Assembly (NCBI GenBank): GCA_051201675.1
Contig: CP179212.1
Location: forward strand, 1,116,001 to 1,180,000
Direction of reading: 5' to 3'
Source of the DNA: HTCC2207 sp002685195
Lineage (GTDB): Bacteria; Pseudomonadota; Gammaproteobacteria; Pseudomonadales; Porticoccaceae
DNA length: 64,000 bases
The notes under the pieces were generated by a model that saw nothing but the letters and a program-made list of their open reading frames with translations, was not told the DNA's origin and made no database searches. The position numbers and the translations under genes were made by a program. Each line of letters begins with the position of its first letter. The stretch's first letter is position 1. Positions 34,845 to 42,123 of this stretch are shown in pieces.

Positions 34845-35912
34845 GTGGAGTTTCTATTCGAATACGGTTTGTTTTTTGCAAAAGTTGCCACTGGAGTGGT
34901 TGCCTTTGTCATTATTGTCAGCGTTATCTTCAGCGCAAGTCAGAAAAACAAACAGAGTCCTGAAAGAGGGCATTTAGAGATAACCCCGTTAAATCAGCAG
35001 TTTGAACACTTAAAGGAAACTATGCTGCTAGCTACTGTGGATGAGTCTTTACAAAAATCAGAAGAAAAGAAACTCCATAAAGCCAAGAAAAAACAACTAT
35101 CGGATGAGAAGAAAGCATCAAAGAAAAATTCAAATACTTCTAGTGAAACAAAAAGCAAAGTCTACGTGCTTAGTTTTGATGGAAATATCAGCGCTAGCGC
35201 TGTGGGTCATTTGCGCGAAGAAGTTACAGCTGTTTTAACCCAGGCTACACCAAAGGATGAAGTCCTGCTCAGGTTGGAGAGTTCTGGGGGTATGGTCCAC
35301 AGTTATGGACTAGCGAGTAGTCAACTTGACCGTCTACGTAAAAAGAATATTCCACTGACTGTCTGCGTTGATAAGGTCGCGGCTAGTGGCGGTTACATGA
35401 TGGCTTGTGTAGCAGACAAGATACTCGCAGCTCCTTTTGCCATCATAGGCTCTATCGGTGTAGTTGCACAGATGCCGAACTTTAATAAAGTGTTAAAGAA
35501 ACATGATGTAGATTTTGAATTGCTGACCGCCGGTGAACATAAGCGAACATTAACTATGTTTGGTGAAAATACCGACAAGGGCCGTGAGAAATTTATAGAA
35601 GAATTAGAAGAAACCCATGAGCTATTTAAAGACTACGTGTCGACCCGACGTCCTCAGGTTGATATTGACAAGATTGCGACCGGTGAAATTTGGTATGGAG
35701 CAAGAGCTCAGGATATGGCCCTCATTGATGACATACAGACCAGCGATGAGTACCTGGTCTCGCGGATAGAGGAAGCTGATGTATTTGAAATTAGTTACGT
35801 ATTTAAGAAAAAGTTGTACGAACGTTTTGGAATAGCTGCCGAGGAGAGCGCTGATCGGCTTCTTGTCAAATGGTGGGCTCGGTTAACGCAAGGCTCAGAC
35901 AAGCATCTCTAG
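34845..35912 (+). CDS. sohB: Inner-membrane serine protease SohB
   Basis: SohB is a membrane-anchored protease of the signal-peptide-peptidase A (S49) family. One membrane helix (about residues 7-30) is followed by a lysine-rich linker (about 65-100) and the protease domain. The nucleophilic serine lies in KVAASGGYMMACVADKILAAP and the catalytic lysine in the region ELLTAGEHKRTLTMFGENTDKGREKF. The 355-residue length matches E. coli SohB. The start is GTG. A convergent antiporter gene ends 14 bases downstream. Confidence 0.95.
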   Translation: MEFLFEYGLFFAKVATGVVAFVIIVSVIFSASQKNKQSPERGHLEITPLNQQFEHLKETMLLATVDESLQKSEEKKLHKAKKKQLSDEKKASKKNSNTSSETKSKVYVLSFDGNISASAVGHLREEVTAVLTQATPKDEVLLRLESSGGMVHSYGLASSQLDRLRKKNIPLTVCVDKVAASGGYMMACVADKILAAPFAIIGSIGVVAQMPNFNKVLKKHDVDFELLTAGEHKRTLTMFGENTDKGREKFIEELEETHELFKDYVSTRRPQVDIDKIATGEIWYGARAQDMALIDDIQTSDEYLVSRIEEADVFEISYVFKKKLYERFGIAAEESADRLLVKWWARLTQGSDKHL

Positions 35913-35913
35913 C

Positions 35914-35939
35914 TCGATGGGGTTTGTTAGTCCCGTCGA
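35914..35939. terminator. Possible terminator hairpin between sohB and the convergent antiporter
   Basis: TCGATGGG (35914-35921) can pair with CCCGTCGA (35932-35939) including one G-U pair, with a ten-base loop. No long T tract follows on either strand, so it would be a weak or factor-dependent terminator. Confidence 0.35.
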
Positions 35940-37093
35940 AGTTTGTCACTAATGGCGATAGGGCTAGGAAAGTTAAAAACCACTATGTAACTTGAGACGA
36001 GAAAAGTGATAATCGCTGTGGCTTGAATTAAGTGTGATGCGTGGGTCCCTATTAGGCCTGAGCTAAACGCTAAATAAGCAATCATTAAAGAAAATTCACT
36101 GTTCTGACCTAATCGAAAGCCAATATCCCAGGCCAACTTTTCGCTTTCACTCTGAGAACGAAGCAGTCGGTGGTACGTCCAAGGCTTAATGGATAGCATT
36201 AAAGCGGCTAATATCGCGGCAGGTAATGCAATCAAAGGAATGAGTGACAGATCAAAGCCGCTTCCTAAAGAGAAAAAGAACAAAATCAAAAAGAAATCAC
36301 GTAACGATTTTAGATTTAGGGAAATAAATTGAGCGATAGGACTTGTAGCCATGGCAATTCCAGCGATAAATGCACCAATTTCTCGAGACAAACCAAGGTA
36401 GTGCGCTAGTTCAGAAATGCCGAGACACCAGCCGATTGCGAGTAGAAATATATACTCGCTTATACGGTCAAAGCGAGAAAATAAGTGTAATAAAATGCCT
36501 TTAACGACAAAGAAGCAAACGAGCGTTAGCAGAGGTAGAGCCAACAAGGTTTTGCCCAATGGAATAAGATTTTGACCACTAATATCGCCCGAAATGATAA
36601 ATAGCAGGGCAAGTATCGCCAGAAAGTCCTGCATCAGCAGCATGCCAACCATGAGTTCACCTGAGTGCTTATGATGAAGGGCGGTCGTTGGTAGCAGTTT
36701 GATTCCAATAATAGTGCTTGAAAACATCATGGCTATTCCGATGATGATACTCTCAACTATTGAATAACCAAATAGACTGGCGATGCTGTATCCGACAATC
36801 GCAAACAGTGCCGAGCTAATCAGGGTGATATGAGTGACCTGTCGAAGTACTTTCCATAACGCTTGGGGTTGCATGTCTAACCCGAGAAGAAACAATAAAA
36901 AGATAATTCCAATACTGCCAATCTGGCTAATTAAATCGACATCTGTAACAAGAGCTAAGCCAAACGGGCCTAAGATTGCACCCAATAAAATATAGGAAAC
37001 TAAAAGGGGCTGCCGTCCCAACAATGCCAGAGAGGCAATAATCGCTCCGCCACTGAAAATGAAAAAGAATAACTGTAGTAAATCACCATGCAT
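35927..37093 (-). CDS. Cation:proton antiporter, KefB/KefC type (CPA2), membrane domain only
   Basis: A 388-residue protein with about 12 hydrophobic segments, matching the Na+/H+ exchanger domain of CPA2 transporters: LGRQPLLVSYILLGAILGPFGL, FLLFLLGLDMQPQALW, and GIAMMFSSTIIGIKLLP. The GLSREIGAFIAGIAMA and FFFSLGSGFD stretches are also typical. Unlike KefB/KefC it ends after the membrane domain and has no TrkA-N nucleotide-binding domain, so it should not be gated in the same way. Ion specificity cannot be read. Confidence 0.88.
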   Translation of the reverse strand: MHGDLLQLFFFIFSGGAIIASLALLGRQPLLVSYILLGAILGPFGLALVTDVDLISQIGSIGIIFLLFLLGLDMQPQALWKVLRQVTHITLISSALFAIVGYSIASLFGYSIVESIIIGIAMMFSSTIIGIKLLPTTALHHKHSGELMVGMLLMQDFLAILALLFIISGDISGQNLIPLGKTLLALPLLTLVCFFVVKGILLHLFSRFDRISEYIFLLAIGWCLGISELAHYLGLSREIGAFIAGIAMATSPIAQFISLNLKSLRDFFLILFFFSLGSGFDLSLIPLIALPAAILAALMLSIKPWTYHRLLRSQSESEKLAWDIGFRLGQNSEFSLMIAYLAFSSGLIGTHASHLIQATAIITFLVSSYIVVFNFPSPIAISDKLRRD

Positions 37094-37252
37094 ATAACAG
37101 GCTCCGAGATAGTTCCCTCTAGTTTTGACTTGTCCTAATCTAGTTTAGCTAATTCCTAATGGACTTGCATCCAGCGCAGTTTAATCGCAGCAAGTTATTC
37201 GTCGAAATCATGCCTTTTTAGTCGAATTTTGGGATTAAACCGAAACAAAAGT

Positions 37253-37281
37253 GAGACACTTTCTCCAGAGGTTGTTAAAAT
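37253..37281 (+). promoter_or_regulatory. Promoter for the small membrane protein and nadA
   Basis: GAGACA (37253-37258) and TAAAAT (37276-37281) are 17 bases apart, and TGT precedes the -10 as an extended element. Predicted transcription starts near 37288, 27 bases before the small ATG at 37315. Confidence 0.5.
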
Positions 37282-37314
37282 GCCGCCCTGAAATTTACGC
37301 TTAGGTCAAACACT

Positions 37315-37431
37315 ATGAATGAAGAAAATGTATCTGAAAACAATGGTGACTCTGCAGCGGATGCGGTAGCCGCAATTGTCGTTTTACTGGTGGTGGTGGC
37401 AGCCGTGGTATATTGGTTGTCGCGGTTTTAA
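37315..37431 (+). CDS. 38-residue single-helix membrane protein upstream of nadA
   Basis: ATG 37315 opens a 38-codon frame. The product has an acidic, hydrophilic N-terminus (MNEENVSENNGDSAADA) followed by one strongly hydrophobic helix (AAIVVLLVVVAAVVYW) and a short LSRF tail, so it should insert with the N-terminus outside or as a small single-pass protein. It lies downstream of a good promoter and 25 bases before nadA. I recall similar short proteins ending in YWLSG-like sequences in related bacteria, but no function. Confidence 0.6.
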   Translation: MNEENVSENNGDSAADAVAAIVVLLVVVAAVVYWLSRF

Positions 37432-37456
37432 TTATTGTGATTGAGGTTGATGCATA

Positions 37457-38527
37457 ATGAGCGCACAACAACATACAGCTGGAGAATTGGTCGAAGAGCA
37501 GCGACTGATCGTGGAGGACTACCTAAGCCGTTCTCCATCGGGTAATTCGTCAGACGTAAGTGATCTGAATGCACTGAAAGCTGAGATAAAAGCTCAACTT
37601 AGAGCAAAGGATGCCGTTTTAATAGCTCATTATTATACAGATCCTATGATTCAGGAACTTGCGGAGGAAACTGGCGGAATAGTGTCTGATTCTCTGGAAA
37701 TGGCTCGATTTGGTAACAGCCATAGTGCCGAGACGCTTGTTGTTGCTGGGGTTAAATTCATGGGAGAGACGGCTAAGATACTAACTCCCCACAAGCGTGT
37801 TTTAATGCCGACTCTTGAAGCAACCTGTTCTCTTGATATTGGTTGCCCAGCAGATCAATTTTCTGCCTTTTGCGATCAACATCCTGACCGAACAGTGGTG
37901 GTGTATGCTAATACTTCAGCGGCAGTTAAAGCGCGGGCAGACTGGGTTGTGACCTCGAGTATTGCTTTAGAGGTTGTTGATTATCTAGACAGCCAGGGGG
38001 AGAAGATACTCTGGGCTCCTGATAAATACTTAGGAAATTATGTCCAAAAGGAAACAGGGGCAGATATGTTGCTGTGGGATGGAAGTTGCATAGTTCATGA
38101 AGAGTTCAAGGCGAAAGGGATTGTTGATTTAAAAAATATTTATCCTGAAGCCGCAGTCTTGGTTCATCCGGAGTCGCCAGATTCCGTAGTCAGATTAGCT
38201 GATGTTGTGGGCTCAACTTCTCAGTTAATTGATGCTGCTATGAAGCTGCCTAATCAAAAGATGATAGTGGCGACAGATCAGGGCATTTTTTATAAAATGC
38301 AACAAGCAGTTCCCGATAAGGAGCTCTTGGTGGCGCCTACCGGGGGTAGTGGAGCGACTTGTAGGAGTTGCGCGAGCTGTCCTTGGATGGGAATGAACGG
38401 TTTAGACAACTTGCTGTCATGTATTGAAAATGGCACTAATGAAATTTTTGTTGATTCTAAAATAGCACAGCAGGCGATCCTATCATTAGATCGAATGATG
38501 AATTTTAAGGCTCTACACCTCTCCTAG
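37457..38527 (+). CDS. nadA: Quinolinate synthase
   Basis: NadA condenses iminoaspartate with dihydroxyacetone phosphate to make quinolinate for NAD synthesis, using a [4Fe-4S] cluster. The 356-residue protein shows IAHYYTDPMIQELAEETGGIVSDSLEMAR, VAGVKFMGETAKIL, cysteines in EATCSLDIGCPAD, and the C-terminal SGATCRSCASCPWMGMN stretch that supplies the final cluster ligand. No nadB or nadC is next to it. It overlaps the convergent protease gene by four bases. Confidence 0.97.
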   Translation: MSAQQHTAGELVEEQRLIVEDYLSRSPSGNSSDVSDLNALKAEIKAQLRAKDAVLIAHYYTDPMIQELAEETGGIVSDSLEMARFGNSHSAETLVVAGVKFMGETAKILTPHKRVLMPTLEATCSLDIGCPADQFSAFCDQHPDRTVVVYANTSAAVKARADWVVTSSIALEVVDYLDSQGEKILWAPDKYLGNYVQKETGADMLLWDGSCIVHEEFKAKGIVDLKNIYPEAAVLVHPESPDSVVRLADVVGSTSQLIDAAMKLPNQKMIVATDQGIFYKMQQAVPDKELLVAPTGGSGATCRSCASCPWMGMNGLDNLLSCIENGTNEIFVDSKIAQQAILSLDRMMNFKALHLS

Positions 38528-40020
38528 AGTTTTTCTGCTCGCTCTTCCATTGAAACGACATCTCTCAAACGCTGCCTGATTATCGCGGACTGTTTGAAGT
38601 CACTCATGGTAAGTTTTTGAGCAAGCCCAAGCTGCTCTCGTGCCAATGAAAAAGCTCCTACAAGAATAAAATATTCAGCTCTTGCTTGATGAACGCCAGA
38701 GATATTTCCAGCGAGCCCTCTAACCTCAGCCAATCTATACCATACCATTGGATCTTGGTTTCGGTCTCTAGCTAAGAGAGATAGAACTTCGCCGGCTCCC
38801 TCATACTGATGATCTAACCACAGAGTTTCAGCCTTTAGTGATAGAAGAGGGTAGTTACCTGGGTTCCTATTTAACTGCGCTTCAAGTTTTTTCAGTCCTG
38901 ATTTATAATCTTGTTGTGCGATATCTAATTCTATGTTGCTGTAGTGAAAAGCGGGTTGATATGGGTTTTCTTTCACGAGCCTGCCCAGAATTGCTTGGGC
39001 TTCATTAAATTGACCCGTCTGCATGTAGACTAAAGCTAACCCATAATATGCCGCAGCCTCTTGTTGGGTATTGTCGTCTAACTGTTTTTTAAATCGTTTT
39101 ATGCTGTCAGCTGGAGTCTTTGCCATAGCGACTTCAGCCCGTGCTTTCATCAGATAATAATCCGGATGGTCCGGGTAGTGACGCATTGAGTTGCCCATCG
39201 TGCGCGCTCTTGCATCTGAGACTCGTTTTTCCGTCACCGGGTGTGTCAGCAGAAACTCTGGGGGGCGATCGCCAGAATAACGGAGACGCTTAAGCATAGT
39301 TTCAAACATGTCCCCAACCGCTCCTGGATCGCGCCCAGCTTTCTCCATAGTCCTCAGACCGAAGCGATCAGCTTCTTTTTCGTTAGATCGACTGTATCTA
39401 AGTTGATTTTCTAACGTCATGGCTTGAGTTGCGGCCATTGCAGCCATTCCGGCATCACCGCCAACAGTCGCAGCTAATACTAGGCCAGTGAGCAGCCCTG
39501 CCAGGGTGGCAGCAGAAGAGTTACGCCGTGATTCAAGTCCTCGGGCAAAGTGACGCTGACTCAGATGAGCTAACTCATGAGCAAGAACAGAAACCATTTG
39601 ATCTTCATTTTCGGCATAAGCAAAGAGTCCGGTGTGAATTCCGACGACTCCTCCAGGTACAGCGAATGCATTCATCGTTGGGTTATTGACTATTACTAGC
39701 TCAATATTAGGGTTTTCAAGTTCGCTGTAGGTTGCAAGATTGTATATGAGATTTTCTAAATACTGCTGCATTAATGGATCATCAAATTCACGAACTCGAC
39801 TCCTAAATACTTTGAGCCATGTGCGACCAAGCTGGAATTCTTGTTGCTTTGACACTATTCCAGAGAGGCTATCTCCAAGGACAGGAAGCTTTATCTCGTC
39901 GCTTGTAGTATTAAAAGCTGGCATTACCAGACACAGAAAGCAGAGCAGGATGCTCTTTAGCCATAGGGGCCTGAAATATTGTGTGATTGAGGTGGCTGGT
40001 CGGTTAATATCAGTGTCCAA
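38524..40020 (-). CDS. bepA: M48 family metalloprotease, BepA-like, with TPR domain
   Basis: BepA (YfgC) is a periplasmic metalloprotease/chaperone for outer-membrane protein assembly. The 498-residue protein has a signal-like helix (about residues 22-36), the zinc site HELAH at 148-152, a third ligand in SNEKEADRFG (about 214), and a C-terminal TPR array from about residue 290. The only usable start keeping the signal sequence is TTG 40020, without a clear ribosome-binding site, so the start is uncertain. The nearby NAFAVPGGVVGIHTGL motif is typical. Confidence 0.9.
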   Translation of the reverse strand: MDTDINRPATSITQYFRPLWLKSILLCFLCLVMPAFNTTSDEIKLPVLGDSLSGIVSKQQEFQLGRTWLKVFRSRVREFDDPLMQQYLENLIYNLATYSELENPNIELVIVNNPTMNAFAVPGGVVGIHTGLFAYAENEDQMVSVLAHELAHLSQRHFARGLESRRNSSAATLAGLLTGLVLAATVGGDAGMAAMAATQAMTLENQLRYSRSNEKEADRFGLRTMEKAGRDPGAVGDMFETMLKRLRYSGDRPPEFLLTHPVTEKRVSDARARTMGNSMRHYPDHPDYYLMKARAEVAMAKTPADSIKRFKKQLDDNTQQEAAAYYGLALVYMQTGQFNEAQAILGRLVKENPYQPAFHYSNIELDIAQQDYKSGLKKLEAQLNRNPGNYPLLSLKAETLWLDHQYEGAGEVLSLLARDRNQDPMVWYRLAEVRGLAGNISGVHQARAEYFILVGAFSLAREQLGLAQKLTMSDFKQSAIIRQRLRDVVSMEERAEKL

Positions 40021-40177
40021 AATGTAAAGTGGTATAAAAAGTCATCCTATCTACTGTAACGGATAATTTATAAGAGTTCGACAGTTGAAAGTTTAGCTAG
40101 TTTCATGTTCTATAGTTAAATATACAAATCCAGCAATTGGCAAGTGAATTCAATCACCTTAAAGGCGAGTTAGGACA

Positions 40178-41242
40178 ATGAAGCAAATCCTGAGTAAATG
40201 GTTAGGTAGGTACCTTGGTAATGAGGAGGCTGTGTTTCTCGGTGTCATGATGATTGTATTTATAGTAATGCTTGCGACTGTAGGTGAATTTCTTGGCCCT
40301 GTTTTTGCCTCTATGATCATCGCTTTCTTACTGCAGGGGGTTGTCAATGGCTTGGGTCGTGCCGGGGTGTCAAGGCGGGTGTCAGTCTTGACCTCATATA
40401 TTTTGTTTTTGTGTGGGCTGGTTGCTATTGTTATTGGCATCGTGCCTATCGTAGGGCGACAGTTATCACTTTTGCTAGGGGAAGTGCCGAGCATGATAGG
40501 CCGTTCTCGCGACTTCTTGATCGACTTACCCGAGCGTTACGCGGACTATGTTACTGCAGAGCAATTTGATTTGATCTGGGTACGAGTGTCTCAAGAGGTG
40601 GCCAACGTTGCTGAGCAAATACTGAGTTTTTCCCTGAGTAGTTTCCCTAGTTTGTTCGCAGTGGCTCTTTATCTGTTGCTAGTGCCTGTTTTAGTTTTCT
40701 TTATGCTAAGCGATCGAGAAAAATTGTTAGCCTTTATCGCTGGAATGCTACCTGAAAAACGCTCTGTAATGACTGCGATATGGTCAGAGATGAATATTCA
40801 GTTTGCTAATTATATTAGGGGCAAGGCTATTGAAATACTAATTGTTGGCTCCTTGTCGTATCTCGTTTTTTTGATTCTCGGCCTTAATTACGCTGCGCTC
40901 TTGGCTTTGTTAGTGGGTCTCTCGGTTCTGATTCCCTATATTGGAGCTACAGTGGTGACTTTCCCTGTCCTTTTGGTGGGTTATATGCAATGGGGCTTTT
41001 CTTCGGAGTTTTTGTGGCTGTTTGTCAGTTATGGGGTTATCCAGTTCTTAGATGGCAACGTGTTGGTTCCTTTGTTGTTTTCTGAGGTCGTTAATCTCCA
41101 TCCAATTGCGATTATAGTGGCAGTGCTCCTGTTTGGTGGTTTATGGGGCTTTTGGGGGGTCTTTTTTGCCATTCCTTTGGCAACATTGGTCAAAGCTATT
41201 TTTAATGCTTGGCCAGATACATCGATTTCTGATCCAGCGTAG
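40178..41242 (+). CDS. AI-2E family transporter / PerM-like membrane protein
   Basis: A 354-residue membrane protein of the AI-2E transporter (PerM/TqsA) family with about eight hydrophobic segments. Diagnostic stretches are FLGPVFASMIIAFLLQGVVNGLGRAGVSRR, ALYLLLVPVLVFFMLSDREKLL, and the C-terminal GLSVLIPYIGATVVTFPV and LHPIAIIVAVLLFGGLWGFWGVFFAIPLATLVKAI. Some family members export autoinducer-2 and others are ion transporters, so the substrate is open. It starts after a 157-base gap with no clear regulatory signal. Confidence 0.9.
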   Translation: MKQILSKWLGRYLGNEEAVFLGVMMIVFIVMLATVGEFLGPVFASMIIAFLLQGVVNGLGRAGVSRRVSVLTSYILFLCGLVAIVIGIVPIVGRQLSLLLGEVPSMIGRSRDFLIDLPERYADYVTAEQFDLIWVRVSQEVANVAEQILSFSLSSFPSLFAVALYLLLVPVLVFFMLSDREKLLAFIAGMLPEKRSVMTAIWSEMNIQFANYIRGKAIEILIVGSLSYLVFLILGLNYAALLALLVGLSVLIPYIGATVVTFPVLLVGYMQWGFSSEFLWLFVSYGVIQFLDGNVLVPLLFSEVVNLHPIAIIVAVLLFGGLWGFWGVFFAIPLATLVKAIFNAWPDTSISDPA

Positions 41243-41306
41243 AGCGAACAACGCTTTGAGAGGGATTTATGCCTTCTACTTGTTTTTCGAAAAGTAAGGA
41301 TATTCA

Positions 41307-41741
41307 ATGTTGCTAAACTTGGTTTTGTTCTTAAACTGCCTATGGTTTGGCGCCGGGTTTTGGTTATTCAGCTTAAACCCAAGTAAAACAGCTCTGATGA
41401 TGTCATCCCGAAAAATACGAGAAAACCCGCTTTACGACCTGGTCAAGCAAATCGCCCCTTTCGTGGGTGGTTTTAACCTGGCTTTTCTTTTCTTGTGTTT
41501 AGTCATGCTGATCCTAGGCGATGTCATTACCAGCGCTGAAAACCTGATTGTATTATTTTCCGTCATCGCCGTTGCCCATGCTACCCAGTTCTATGGCAAT
41601 GTACCCAATGCACTTAAAGATTGGCGCAATGAAAAACCTGGCTGGCGCGTGCTCAAAGGGCCCATGCTGTTTATTTTCATCGGCGACTTTGTACTCATGG
41701 TTCTTAACGCCATCGCCGCTGGCTATATGCTGTTTGTTTAA
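41307..41741 (+). CDS. Uncharacterised four-helix membrane protein
   Basis: I do not recognise this 144-residue protein. It has four hydrophobic segments at about 3-22, 52-70, 80-97 and 118-142, with a conserved-looking cytoplasmic loop (SRKIRENPLYDLVKQIAPFVGGFN) and a polar stretch HATQFYGNVPNALKDWRNEKPGW. AAGG stands eight bases before the ATG. Its codon use looks slightly more GC-rich than that of its neighbours, a visual impression only. It is isolated between the PerM-like gene and the aceE upstream region. Confidence 0.7.
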   Translation: MLLNLVLFLNCLWFGAGFWLFSLNPSKTALMMSSRKIRENPLYDLVKQIAPFVGGFNLAFLFLCLVMLILGDVITSAENLIVLFSVIAVAHATQFYGNVPNALKDWRNEKPGWRVLKGPMLFIFIGDFVLMVLNAIAAGYMLFV

Positions 41742-42123
41742 AACACCCACGTAGACGCAAGAATTTTTCTAGGTCTTTCTTCTCGCGTAGTGAGTTTAGT
41801 CCACCGTTCAATCTTACTTGTAATCGGGTAACGTACGGTAGAAGAGGATTGTTTATCGCTCTTTCTGGGTGAGTTTAGCATAATATGTAGTTAAACTATT
41901 TAACTTAATATTTCAAAATATATATATAAAACAATGAATTAAAGAAATATTATGTATTTTTTTCCAAGGAACATTAATGTCAAATTGCTTTAATTTCGAT
42001 AATTTTGTAGTTATACTACATACTACAGTTAAGATTTTTCTTTAGAGTTGTATAAATTAGCCTAATGTCACATTAAATAACTCGTCTGTACAAAAATAAA
42101 AGTTAACCAAGAAGGTGGTACAC
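41742..42123. promoter_or_regulatory. AT-rich upstream region of aceE with two palindromes
   Basis: A 382-base stretch with no gene. GTTAAA-CTA-TTTAAC (41890-41904) and TGTAGT-TAT-ACTACA (42006-42020) are both perfect 15-base dyads. The first overlaps TGTAGT-TAA-ACTATT (41886-41900), a partial copy of the second, so one protein may bind both. TATAAA at 42051-42056 is a possible -10 without a good -35, which suggests activator control. AAGGTGG at 42110-42116 is the aceE ribosome-binding site. The stretch 41918-41990 is very AT-rich. Confidence 0.55.

Noticed and set aside
40110..40177. GTGA/TCAC dyad before the PerM-like gene as an operator
   Set aside because: Arms of only four bases around an AT-rich centre occur by chance often in this composition.
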